The notes below the pieces were generated by a model. That model ran no database searches. It worked only from the letters and a program-made list of their open reading frames with translations, and was not told where the DNA came from. A DNA stretch of 64,000 nt from Kibdelosporangium banguiense (GTDB lineage: Bacteria > Actinomycetota > Actinomycetes > Mycobacteriales > Pseudonocardiaceae), in assembly GCF_017876405.1 (NCBI RefSeq), contig NZ_JAGINW010000001.1, positions 6,399,203 through 6,463,202 on the forward strand, read 5' to 3'. This document shows positions 33,073-41,678 of the stretch, piece after piece; the stretch's first letter is position 1, and each line of letters opens with the position of its first letter. A program made the translations under genes and the position numbers.

Positions 33073-34020
33073 ATGACTCAGCCGCCGTACCGGCGCATCG
33101 CCGATGAGATCCGGGCCCGCATCACCGCTGGCGAACTGCGGCCTGGCGACCCGGTGCCATCGGCGCGCGGCATCACCCGTGAGTGGGGCGTGGCCCTGGC
33201 CACCGCGACGAAGGTGCTCGCGACCCTGAACGCCGAGGGGGTGACCCGGTCGCTGCCGGGGCGGGGCACGGTAGTCGCCGGCCCGGCTGTACCCGCCCGG
33301 CCGACCGGTGTTCCGGTGAGCGTCACGCGCCGGAACGAGGGCGACCCCGACTTGACCAGAGAGCGGATCGTGGCGGCAGCCATCCGGATCGCCGACGCCG
33401 AAGGCCTGGCGCAGTTGTCCATGCGGCGCATCGCGACCGAACTGGGTGCGGCCCCGATGTCCCTCTACCGTCACGTCAACAGCAAGGACGAGTTGCTGGT
33501 GTCCATGATGGACAGTGCGTTCGGCGAGGACCCCCTGCCGGTCCGGCCGCCCAAGGGCTGGCGGGCCCAGCTGGAACTGTGCTCCCGTGTGCAGTGGCAA
33601 GGGTTCCGCCGCCACCCGTGGCTCGCCGTGGCCCTGTCGGTCACCCGCCCGCAGCTGATCCTCAGCGGGATGCGGCACACCGAGTGGGCGCTGCGTGCGC
33701 TGGACGGGCTGGGCCTGACGATCCAGGAGATGATGTACATCCACACGACACTGTTCAGCCAGGTGCGCGGCCTGGCCCTCACCTTCGAGGCCGAGGCCCA
33801 GGCCGAGCAGGACTCGGGGCTCACGAGCGACGAGTGGATGCAGACCCTGGAGCCCGGCTTTCGTGTCATGGTCGGCACCGGCGACTTTCCGTTGCTGAAT
33901 CGGGCGGTCGCCAGCGATATGGAGCTGGACCTGGATGGGTTGTTCGAGTTCGGCATGGGCCGCCTGCTGGACGGAGTGGAGCGGCACCTGGCCGACCGGC
34001 GACCCGGCTCCGCGCGCTGA
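33073..34020 (+). CDS. GntR-TetR fusion repressor
   Basis: 315 residues with two DNA-binding domains. An N-terminal GntR winged helix (about 3-68, YRRIADEIRARITAGELRPGDPVPSARG...GRGTVV) is joined by a short linker to a full TetR repressor (helix-turn-helix about 96-142, LSMRRIATELGAAPMSLYRHVNSKDELL, then a TetR_C ligand domain). It is divergent from the FAD monooxygenase and very probably represses it. Two DNA-reading heads fit the paired direct repeat and palindrome in the promoter gap. Confidence 0.9.
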   Translation: MTQPPYRRIADEIRARITAGELRPGDPVPSARGITREWGVALATATKVLATLNAEGVTRSLPGRGTVVAGPAVPARPTGVPVSVTRRNEGDPDLTRERIVAAAIRIADAEGLAQLSMRRIATELGAAPMSLYRHVNSKDELLVSMMDSAFGEDPLPVRPPKGWRAQLELCSRVQWQGFRRHPWLAVALSVTRPQLILSGMRHTEWALRALDGLGLTIQEMMYIHTTLFSQVRGLALTFEAEAQAEQDSGLTSDEWMQTLEPGFRVMVGTGDFPLLNRAVASDMELDLDGLFEFGMGRLLDGVERHLADRRPGSAR

Positions 34021-34041
34021 TTCCTTTCGAGAGAGCTTTAT

Positions 34042-34057
34042 TTAGTACGCGAACTAA
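34042..34057. promoter_or_regulatory. Inverted repeat TTAGT-N6-ACTAA
   Basis: Perfect 5-bp arms upstream of the secreted dehydrogenase promoter. The shape resembles ROK-family sugar-repressor sites of actinobacteria; no ROK gene is in the window. Confidence 0.4.
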
Positions 34058-34090
34058 CTGAACTCCTTTTTTCACAACGGAAACTTGTCG

Positions 34091-34119
34091 TTGACATCGC
34101 GGGGTGGCCGGGTCACACT
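34091..34119 (+). promoter_or_regulatory. Candidate sigma70-type promoter of the secreted dehydrogenase operon
   Basis: Consensus -35 TTGACA (34091-34096), 17-nt spacer, weak -10 CACACT (34114-34119). Placement just before the operator at 34129 supports it. Confidence 0.5.
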
Positions 34120-34128
34120 CGGGCCTGG

Positions 34129-34140
34129 GAGAGCGCTCTC
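34129..34140. promoter_or_regulatory. Operator palindrome GAGAGCGCTCTC
   Basis: A perfect 12-bp palindrome centred on GCGC, of the CebR/CelR (LacI-family) carbohydrate operator type. It lies about 10-20 bp downstream of the candidate -10, where a bound repressor would block transcription. Confidence 0.6.
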
Positions 34141-34232
34141 TCGCCTGGATGCCGGACCACGCCCGCCGCCGGCGCCGGCCCGATCCGCCGTGCCCTTCCC
34201 TGCCCGCACGGGCCGATCTCGGAAGGAGACCC

Positions 34233-37097
34233 GTGACTCCCGGTCCCACAGCGACTTTCACGCGCCCGAAATACTTGTTCGCCGCCGCGGTGCTGTTCGC
34301 GGCCATGCTGGCGGTCGGGCCGATGGCGGGCCTCGGCGACGCTGCCCCGCCGGTCGATCCCGCCGACTACCAACAGGTGACGCTGGCCAAGGGCGAGCCG
34401 GAGATGGGCGAGCCCATGTCCATGACGGTGCTGCCCGATCGCACCGTGCTGCACACGGCCAGAAACGGCACGATCCGCGCCACCGACGCCGCCGGCAACA
34501 CCAGGGTGATCGGGAACATCCCGGTCTACACCCACGACGAGGAAGGCATGCAGGGCATCGCCGCGGACCCTGCCTTCGTCAGCAACCGGTTCGTCTTCCT
34601 GTTCCACGCCCCGCCACTGACCACACCGGCCGGTGACGCTCCCGTGCAGGGCACCGCTGCCGACTTCGCCCGGTTCAACGGCGTCAACCGGCTTGTGCGC
34701 TACCAGTTGAACGCCGATCTCACGATCGACATGGGCAGCGCCCGCACCATTCTTGAAGTCGCCACGAGCCGTGGTCTGTGCTGTCACGTCGGCGGGGACA
34801 TCGACTTCGACGCGGCGGGCAACCTGTATCTGACCACAGGCGACGACTCGAATCCGTTCGCCGACGGCTACGCGCCGCTGGACGACCGGCCCAACCGCAA
34901 CCCTGCGCTGGACTCCCAGCGCAGTGCCGCGAACAGCAATGACCTGCGCGGCAAGATCCTGCGTATCCGGGTCAACGCCGACGGTTCGTACTCGATCCCA
35001 TCGGGCAACATGTTCGCGCCCGGCACCGCGAACACACGGCCCGAGATCTACGCGATGGGCTTCCGCAATCCGTACCGGATGAATGTCGACAAGGCCACCG
35101 GCATCGTCTACCTGGGAGACTACGGTCCGGACGCCGGCACGACCACCAGTCGCGGGCCGAGCGGCCAGGTCGAGTTCAACCGGGTCACCGGGCCGGGCTT
35201 CTACGGCTGGCCCTACTGCACAGGCTCGAACACCCCGACCGAGACGTACGCACAGTTCAACTACGACACCAACACCGCTGGTGCGAAGTACGACTGCGCG
35301 GGCGGCCCCACCAACAACTCCCGCAACAACACCGGCATCAAGCAGTTGCCCGCGCCGTCACCGGCGTGGATCAAGTACGCCGGTGACAGTGGTTCGCCGC
35401 CGGAGTTCGGCGGCGGCTCGGAATCGCCGATGGGCGCGCCGGTCTACCGGTTCGACCCGAACCTCAACTCGGCGGTGAAGTTCCCGCAGTCGTTGGACGG
35501 GCACGTGTTCGCGACCGAGTTCGGTCGCCGCTGGATCAAGGACATCGAGGTACTGGCCAACGGAAACCGTGGCACGATCCAGCCGTTCCCGTGGTCCGGC
35601 ACGCAGGTCATGGACGCGCAGTTCGGACCGGACGGCGCACTGTACGTTCTGGACTACGGCACAGGATGGTTCAACGGGGACGCGAACTCCGCCGTCTACC
35701 GCATCGAATACCGCCCGTCCGGTGGCCGGGCACCGATCGCCGCGGCGAGTGCGAACCGCACGTCCGGTGCGGCGCCGCTGGCCGTCACGTTCTCGTCAGC
35801 CGGAACGTCCGATCCGGACGGCGGACCGTTGACCTACCGCTGGACATTCGGTGACGGCGGCACATCGACAGCCGCGAACCCGTCGTACACCTACAACACC
35901 AACGGCAGTTACACGGCAACGCTGACGGTCACCGACAACACAGGTCTGACCGCGAGCGCGAGCGTGCCCATCAACATCGGGAACACCGCGCCGACAGTGG
36001 TGGTCGAGTTGCCTGCCAACGGCCAGGTGTTCAACTTCGGTGACACCGTCCCGTTCCGGATCCGGGTGACCGACCCCGAGGACGGCACGATCGACTGCAA
36101 CCGGGTCAAGATGACCTACATCCTGGGCCACGACAGCCACGGTCACGCGATCACGTCGCAAAATGGTTGCACCGGAAGCATTGCGACACCGTTGGACGGT
36201 GAACACGACACATCCGCGAACCTGTTCGGCGTCTGGGACGCGGAGTACACCGACAACGGTGGCGGAGGCCAGCCACCGATCACAACCCACGCCCAGTCGG
36301 TGACGCAGCCGAGGACCCGCCAGGCCGAGCACTTCAAGACCATGCAGGGCGTCGGGATCATCGACAAGCCTGCCGCGAACGGCGGCCGGACCATCGGCAA
36401 CATCGAGAACGGCGACTGGGTGTCGTTCGATCCCTATGTGCTGCAAGGTATTCCGAGCATGACGGCCCGGGTTTCCTCCGGCGGTGCCGGAGGTACGCTG
36501 CAGGTCCGGGCGGGTTCGCAGACCGGCACGCTGCTCGGATCGGTCGCGGTGGCCAACACCGGCAGCTGGGAGACTTTCGTCAACGTGACGGCGAATCTGT
36601 CCGGCATCCCGGCCGGGACCACGAAGTTGTTCCTGGTCTTCACAGGTGGTGCGGGTGCGCTCTTCGATGTGGACCAGTTCACGCTGGGCGGGTCCGGCCC
36701 GCCGCAGCCTGGACTGCTGTCCGCGGGCCGCCCGGTGACCGCGTCTTCCTCGGAGAACGCGACCTACGGCCCAGGCAACGTGACCGACGGCAACACCGCC
36801 ACGCGTTGGTCGTCGCAGTTCGCCGACCCGCAGTGGGTGTCGATCGATCTCGGCCAGACCCGGTCGGTCTCCCGAGTACGGCTGAACTGGGAGGCGGCGT
36901 ACGGCCGGGCGTACCGGATCGAGGTGTCCACCAACGGAAGTACGTGGAACGGCGTGTACTCCACCACGACCGGCGACGGCGGGATCGACGATATCGGCTT
37001 TGCCGCGGCAGAAGCCAGATATGTCCGGGTCAATGGGACCGCCCGGGCCACAGCATGGGGATACTCTTTGTGGGAGATGGAGGTTTACGGTGTATAA
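34233..37097 (+). CDS. Secreted glucose/sorbosone dehydrogenase-like protein with PKD, CBM6 and F5/8C domains
   Basis: 954 residues, GTG after GGAAGGAGACCC. Signal peptide about 12-38 (YLFAAAVLFAAMLAVGPMAGLGDAA). A PQQ-type sugar dehydrogenase beta-propeller fills about 45-500 (GMQGIAADPAF, FRNPYRMNVDKATGIVYLGDYGPD, FGPDGALYVLDYG). A PKD domain follows (AGTSDPDGGPLTYRWTFGDG), then an Ig-like stretch, a CBM6-like carbohydrate-binding domain (about 700-815, IENGDWVSFDPY) and a terminal F5/8 type C domain (about 825-954). It likely oxidises or binds sugars on polysaccharide surfaces. Its stop overlaps the next gene by 8 nt. Confidence 0.85.
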   Translation: MTPGPTATFTRPKYLFAAAVLFAAMLAVGPMAGLGDAAPPVDPADYQQVTLAKGEPEMGEPMSMTVLPDRTVLHTARNGTIRATDAAGNTRVIGNIPVYTHDEEGMQGIAADPAFVSNRFVFLFHAPPLTTPAGDAPVQGTAADFARFNGVNRLVRYQLNADLTIDMGSARTILEVATSRGLCCHVGGDIDFDAAGNLYLTTGDDSNPFADGYAPLDDRPNRNPALDSQRSAANSNDLRGKILRIRVNADGSYSIPSGNMFAPGTANTRPEIYAMGFRNPYRMNVDKATGIVYLGDYGPDAGTTTSRGPSGQVEFNRVTGPGFYGWPYCTGSNTPTETYAQFNYDTNTAGAKYDCAGGPTNNSRNNTGIKQLPAPSPAWIKYAGDSGSPPEFGGGSESPMGAPVYRFDPNLNSAVKFPQSLDGHVFATEFGRRWIKDIEVLANGNRGTIQPFPWSGTQVMDAQFGPDGALYVLDYGTGWFNGDANSAVYRIEYRPSGGRAPIAAASANRTSGAAPLAVTFSSAGTSDPDGGPLTYRWTFGDGGTSTAANPSYTYNTNGSYTATLTVTDNTGLTASASVPINIGNTAPTVVVELPANGQVFNFGDTVPFRIRVTDPEDGTIDCNRVKMTYILGHDSHGHAITSQNGCTGSIATPLDGEHDTSANLFGVWDAEYTDNGGGGQPPITTHAQSVTQPRTRQAEHFKTMQGVGIIDKPAANGGRTIGNIENGDWVSFDPYVLQGIPSMTARVSSGGAGGTLQVRAGSQTGTLLGSVAVANTGSWETFVNVTANLSGIPAGTTKLFLVFTGGAGALFDVDQFTLGGSGPPQPGLLSAGRPVTASSSENATYGPGNVTDGNTATRWSSQFADPQWVSIDLGQTRSVSRVRLNWEAAYGRAYRIEVSTNGSTWNGVYSTTTGDGGIDDIGFAAAEARYVRVNGTARATAWGYSLWEMEVYGV

Positions 37098-38262
37098 CAC
37101 GATACGGAGGACGTCTCTTGCTATCGCTGTTGCATTGTCCCTTGTTTTCTCACTCATGACCGGCGTCAGCCAGGCGGCCGACCCGCCGTACCGGATCATG
37201 GTCTTCTCCAAGACAGCCGGATTCCGGCACGACTCGATTCCCGCGGGCATCCAGGCACTGCAGGAACTGGGTGCGGCCAACAGCTTCACGGTCGACGCCA
37301 CCGAGGACGCAAACGCTTTCACCACGGCCAATCTCGCCAACTACAAAGCCGTGGTGTTCCTCAGCACCACCGGTGACGTGCTGAACGCCACCCAGCAGAC
37401 CGCGTTCGAGTCGTACATCGCCGGTGGCGGCGGCTATGTTGGTGTCCACGCGGCCGCGGACACCGAGTACGGCTGGCCGTTCTATGGCGGCCTTGTCGGC
37501 GCGTACTTCCACTCGCATCCGCAGATTCAGCAGGTGACCGTGCGCGTGGACGACCGGACGCACCCGTCCACTTCGCATCTGCCGGTGGCATGGGTCCGGA
37601 CAGATGAGCTGTACAACTACCAGACCAACCCGCGTGGCGGCGCCAGGATCCTGGCCAGACTTGACGAATCCACGTACTCCGGCGGCAACATGGGCGCCGA
37701 CCACCCGATCATCTGGTGCCAGAACTACCGTGGCGGCCGATCCTGGTACACCGGCCTCGGTCACACGCAGCAGTCCTACGCCGAGGCGAACTTCCGGAAC
37801 TCGCTGCTGGGCGGCATTCGCTGGGTCGCAGGCATGGTTCCGGGCGACTGCAGCCCGGATACCCAGCCTGGCCCGGTGCTGTTGTCACGCGGCCGTCCGG
37901 CGACGGCGTCCACGGTCGAGAACGCGTCGTACGGCGCGGGAAACGCGGTCGACGGCAACACCGGCAGCCGTTGGTCGTCGCAGTTCGCCGACCCGCAGTG
38001 GTTGTCGGTCGACCTGGGCCAGAACCGCCAGGTTTCCCGGGTCCGGCTGCAGTGGGAGGCCGCGTACGGCCGGGCGTACCGGATCGAGGTGTCCGCCAAC
38101 GGATCCAGCTGGTCCACAGTGAACACCCAGACCGCGAGTGACGGCGGTGTGGACGACATCTCGTTCACCGCGACGACCGCTCGTTACGTCCGCATGTACG
38201 GCACAGCCCGTGCCACGGCGTGGGGCTATTCGTTGTTCGAGTTCGACGTCTACGGGACCTGA
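37090..38262 (+). CDS. Secreted ThuA-domain protein with F5/8C domain
   Basis: 390 residues. GTG 37090 lies inside the previous gene, with GGAGG 6 nt upstream, so the two are translationally coupled. Signal peptide about 8-30 (SLAIAVALSLVFSLMTGVSQAA). The ThuA/class I glutamine amidotransferase-like domain runs about 32-250 (IMVFSKTAGFRHDSIPAG, GGGGYVGVHAAADTEY, NMGADHPIIWCQNYRGGRSWYTGLGHT). The C-terminal F5/8C domain (about 262-390) is nearly the same module as in the upstream protein (RWSSQFADPQW, WEAAYGRAYRIEVS, ATAWGYSL). ThuA proteins act in disaccharide and trehalose oxidation pathways, so both proteins probably work on the same glycan. Confidence 0.85.
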   Translation: MYNTIRRTSLAIAVALSLVFSLMTGVSQAADPPYRIMVFSKTAGFRHDSIPAGIQALQELGAANSFTVDATEDANAFTTANLANYKAVVFLSTTGDVLNATQQTAFESYIAGGGGYVGVHAAADTEYGWPFYGGLVGAYFHSHPQIQQVTVRVDDRTHPSTSHLPVAWVRTDELYNYQTNPRGGARILARLDESTYSGGNMGADHPIIWCQNYRGGRSWYTGLGHTQQSYAEANFRNSLLGGIRWVAGMVPGDCSPDTQPGPVLLSRGRPATASTVENASYGAGNAVDGNTGSRWSSQFADPQWLSVDLGQNRQVSRVRLQWEAAYGRAYRIEVSANGSSWSTVNTQTASDGGVDDISFTATTARYVRMYGTARATAWGYSLFEFDVYGT

Positions 38263-40364
38263 TCTGCCAGACCGAGACCATCGGTGACCTGTCTCTGCCA
38301 GTACGGGTCACCGATGACCCCGGTTGCCCGGCGCATCGGCAGCGCCTCCTCGTAGAGCCGGAGGGCTCGTTCTTGTTCACCGCGTCCTGCGGCGACGAGG
38401 GCGAGCCCTTCGATCGCGTTCGGCAGGTTGTGCGGATATTTCGAGTTGGTGTGCAGCACTTCCCGGAAGACGTTCTCGGCGACGTCCAGGTCACCTTTGC
38501 GCAGTGCGATCCCGCCGAGCACGTTGAGTGCCTCGGCGGCCTTGTTCACCGATTCGAGCCGCCGGCAGATCGCGAGGCTTTCCTGAGCCAGCACCCAGGC
38601 CTGCTCCTGGTCGCCGTCCAGCGACAACGACCAGGCCAGGTGTGCCAGGCAGGTCGCGGTCGCGAACGGCTGATCAAGGTCACGGACCGTCTCGACGCAC
38701 TCGGTCCGGTGCCGCAGGGCCAGATCCAGTTCACCGGCCATCTGCTGCACGCACGCCAACGTGGTCAGGCAGTTGGTGATCAGCCCGGGGTCCGCCAGAT
38801 CACGGGCGATGGCCAGGCTTTGGTGCGCGTGTTCGATCCCCTCGGTGAAGTCGCCCTGGAATCCGGCGAACCACCCCGCCCGGTCGAGTGCAGCGCAGCG
38901 GTGCCGGGGTTCGCCTTGCGGCTGGTCAAGCGCTTCCCGCAATACTTTCCGGGCATCGGCCAGGAAACCCAGATTGGCGTGTGCGACGGCCAGGGCTGTC
39001 GAGAGCAGCACGTGCCGCTCGTCGTACCTGGTCCCGGTCCATTCGCAGACGACCCGCAAAGTACTGGCCTGTGTCGCCGCCAGTCTGCGGATCTCGCGTG
39101 GCACCGACATTGGTGTCGTGACGAACGCTTCGGCCATACCGGCGAGCCAGCTGGCGAGCGCTTCATAGGCGCTGTCGGTCTCCTCAGCGTCTGTCAGTCG
39201 CTGCATGGCATAGAGCCGGATCGACTCGAGCAACCGGAAGCGTGCGCCTGTGAGCAGGGATTTGGCCTGCAGGCGGGAGATCATGTCGAGCGTCGTGTCG
39301 GTGTCCAGGCCACAGACCGCGGTGGCCGCTTCCAGGTCGAAGCCACCGACGAACACCGCGAGCCGGCGTAACGCGCGTTGTTCGCCTGGCGCCAGCAGTT
39401 CGTAGCTCCAGTCGATCGCCTCACGCAGGCTCCGCTGCCGGTTGGGCCTGGTCCGGCCGCCCATGACCAACAGGTCGAACCGGCTGTCCAGCCGGGCGCA
39501 GATCTCACCGGCCGACAGCACCGGGACCCAGCGGGCGGCCAGCTCGATCGCCAGCGGGATGCCGTCCAGCCGGGTGCACATGGCCGCGACCGCGTGCGCT
39601 TCGGCGGCCGGAAGCTTGTAGTCGGGCAACATCTCTTTCGCGCGTTCGACGAACAGCCGCACGGAGTCCGCACGCCGTAACGCGTTCACACTGGCGTCCT
39701 TGCCGTCATCCGGAACACCCAGGCCATCGATCCGGACGGTCACCTCGCCGGTGATTCGCAGGGCTTCCCGGCTGGTGGCGAGAATTCGCATGCTGGGGCA
39801 CCGCGACAACAGGGTGTCGGCGAGTTTGGCGCACGCGTCGAGCAGATGCTCGCAGTTGTCCAGCACCACCAGGACACGCATGGTCCGCAGTGTCGCGACG
39901 ATCGTCTCGAGGATCGGTTCGTCGCTGTGCTCGGTCAGCCCGGCCGCGGCCGCCACTGTCTGCGCAAGCAGTTGCTCGTCGGTCACCGATCCCAGTTCCA
40001 CCAACAGGACCCGGTCGGTGTCGGCTCGTTGCACCCGGCCGGCCGCGGCGATCGCCAGACGCGTTTTGCCCGCGCCCGCGCTGCCGGTCAACGTAAGCAG
40101 CCGATGTCTGCGCATCAGCCGCTCGAGCTTGATCAGTTCGTGCTGCCTGCCGACGAAACTGTCCCGCTCAGCGGGAAGGTTGCTGACGATCCGGCTGCTG
40201 GGCGGCGCTGGTTTGTCCACCGCCTGCGCCATTCTGGCGCGATAGGCCCGTTGTCGGCACGCGTTTGAGCAATAGGCGCGTACTGCCCTTTCCGGCAGGG
40301 CGCTCTGACACACCGCGCACCGGGCAACCACAACAAACGAACGTAACAGCTCGGATGTTCGCAC
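38250..40364 (-). CDS. AfsR-like STAND ATPase with TPR repeats and N-terminal zinc motif
   Basis: 704 residues, GTG start. A short Cys motif at 16-36 (CAVC...YCSNACRQRAYR; Cys16, 19, 32, 36) looks like a small zinc ribbon. NB-ARC ATPase follows: Walker A GSAGAGKTRLA (94-104), Walker B VLVVLDNCEHLLD, and the GxP motif LDGIPLAIELAA. The C-terminal half is helical TPR-like (about 440-690). The SARP/OmpR DNA-binding domain of true AfsR proteins is missing, so the zinc ribbon may replace it, or the protein acts through partners. It is divergent from two P450 genes and is their likely regulator. The 3' end overlaps the ThuA gene by 13 bp. Confidence 0.8.
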   Translation of the reverse strand: MRTSELLRSFVVVARCAVCQSALPERAVRAYCSNACRQRAYRARMAQAVDKPAPPSSRIVSNLPAERDSFVGRQHELIKLERLMRRHRLLTLTGSAGAGKTRLAIAAAGRVQRADTDRVLLVELGSVTDEQLLAQTVAAAAGLTEHSDEPILETIVATLRTMRVLVVLDNCEHLLDACAKLADTLLSRCPSMRILATSREALRITGEVTVRIDGLGVPDDGKDASVNALRRADSVRLFVERAKEMLPDYKLPAAEAHAVAAMCTRLDGIPLAIELAARWVPVLSAGEICARLDSRFDLLVMGGRTRPNRQRSLREAIDWSYELLAPGEQRALRRLAVFVGGFDLEAATAVCGLDTDTTLDMISRLQAKSLLTGARFRLLESIRLYAMQRLTDAEETDSAYEALASWLAGMAEAFVTTPMSVPREIRRLAATQASTLRVVCEWTGTRYDERHVLLSTALAVAHANLGFLADARKVLREALDQPQGEPRHRCAALDRAGWFAGFQGDFTEGIEHAHQSLAIARDLADPGLITNCLTTLACVQQMAGELDLALRHRTECVETVRDLDQPFATATCLAHLAWSLSLDGDQEQAWVLAQESLAICRRLESVNKAAEALNVLGGIALRKGDLDVAENVFREVLHTNSKYPHNLPNAIEGLALVAAGRGEQERALRLYEEALPMRRATGVIGDPYWQRQVTDGLGLADQVP

Positions 40365-40372
40365 ACCAGGTT

Positions 40373-40392
40373 CGCGTTACGCCGCGTTACGC
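40373..40392 (+). repeat. Tandem direct repeat CGCGTTACGC x 2
   Basis: Two identical 10-mers head to tail in the 96-bp gap between the STAND ATPase and the P450 pair. Direct repeats of this spacing are typical of SARP-type activator sites. Confidence 0.5.
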
Positions 40393-40460
40393 CGGCCTTT
40401 ACGACCGCCGGGACCGCTCGGCACTCTGGCGGAGTCACCCGGCGATCTGGAAGGACTGGA

Positions 40461-41678
40461 ATGCGGGCCGTGTCCACCGACTGCGAAGTGCGGTCTTATC
40501 CCTTTTCGGAAGCACATCGCCTTGACCTCGACCCGATCTACGACCACATCCGGGAGCACGAACCGTTGTGCCGGGTGCGGTTGCCGTACGGCGGCGACGC
40601 GTGGCTCGTGACACGGCACGAAGACGTGCGTGCGGTGCTGGTCGATCCGCGTTTCAGTCGTGCGGCGGGTCTGGGACGGGAAGAACCGCGTGCCTCCGTG
40701 GCCACGCCGCCGCGCGGCATGATGGACATGGACCCGCCCGATCTCACGCGGCTTCGCAAGCTCGTCACCGGCGCTTTCACCGCGCGGCGCGTGGAACGGT
40801 TGCGGACAAGGGCTTTGGCCATCGCCACCGAGCTGGTGGACCGGATGATCGAAACAGGGTCACCGGGCGACCTGGTCACGGATTTCGCGCGGACGTTGCC
40901 GATCACCATGATCTGTGAGCTGCTCGGGATTCCGGTGAGCGACCGCAAGGACTTCCGGGCCTGGGCGGGTGCGTTCGTGTCGGGGGAGTCGTTGACCGCC
41001 GAGCAGCGCAACGAGGGCCTCGGCAACCTGATGGGCTACATGGCCGAGCTGGTCCGCAAACGCCGCGAGACGCCGTCCGACGATCTGCTGGGCGCGCTCG
41101 TCGCCGCCCGGGACGGGCACGGCAGGCTCACCGAGGAGGAGCTGCTGTTGCTGGCAGTGGGCCTGCTCTCGGCCGGCTACGAGACGACCGCCAACCAGAT
41201 CCCGATCTTCACCTACGTTCTGCTCACCCACCCTGACCAGCTCCGGCTCTTGCTGGCGGAGCCTTCGCTGGTGCCGTCCGCGGTCGAGGAACTGATGCGG
41301 TACGTGCCGCTGGCCGCGACGGTCGGCATTCCGCGGTGGGCCGTGGCGGACGTGCAGCTGTCCGGCGGCACGGTGCTGGCCGGAGAACCGATCTACGCCG
41401 ACCGCACGGCCGCCAACCGTGATCCGCGTGTGTTCACCGACCCGCACAAGATCGACATCACCCGGCAGCCCAATGCGCACATCGGTTTCGGCCACGGCAT
41501 CCACCACTGCCTGGGCGCGCAGCTGGCCCGGCTGGAACTGCAGGTGTCGCTGAGCGTTCTGCTGGACCGCTTGCCCGGCTTGAGTCTGGCGATCGATGAG
41601 CAGGACCTGGTCTGGCGCAAGGGCGTCACCCTGCGCGGGCTGACGGCGTTACCGCTGGCGTGGAAGGAGCAGGCGTGA
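40461..41678 (+). CDS. Cytochrome P450, first of a coupled pair
   Basis: 405 residues, ATG after GGAAGGA. I-helix AGYETTANQ (proton delivery), K-helix EELMR (ExxR), and the heme loop FGHGIHHCLGAQLAR with the thiolate Cys are all intact. The family (CYP105/107-like bacterial class I) needs ferredoxin and ferredoxin reductase, neither of which is nearby. The stop overlaps the next P450 start (GTGA). Confidence 0.95.
   Translation: MRAVSTDCEVRSYPFSEAHRLDLDPIYDHIREHEPLCRVRLPYGGDAWLVTRHEDVRAVLVDPRFSRAAGLGREEPRASVATPPRGMMDMDPPDLTRLRKLVTGAFTARRVERLRTRALAIATELVDRMIETGSPGDLVTDFARTLPITMICELLGIPVSDRKDFRAWAGAFVSGESLTAEQRNEGLGNLMGYMAELVRKRRETPSDDLLGALVAARDGHGRLTEEELLLLAVGLLSAGYETTANQIPIFTYVLLTHPDQLRLLLAEPSLVPSAVEELMRYVPLAATVGIPRWAVADVQLSGGTVLAGEPIYADRTAANRDPRVFTDPHKIDITRQPNAHIGFGHGIHHCLGAQLARLELQVSLSVLLDRLPGLSLAIDEQDLVWRKGVTLRGLTALPLAWKEQA

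Larger units (their letters stand above)
33..33073 (+). other. placeholder removed
   Basis: Entry intentionally void; see the following CDS for the GntR-TetR fusion repressor. Confidence 0.

Noticed and set aside
33073..33073. The void entry labelled 'placeholder removed' in the feature list
   Set aside because: It is an editing artefact with confidence 0 and should be ignored; the real gene is the GntR-TetR fusion repressor at 33073-34020.
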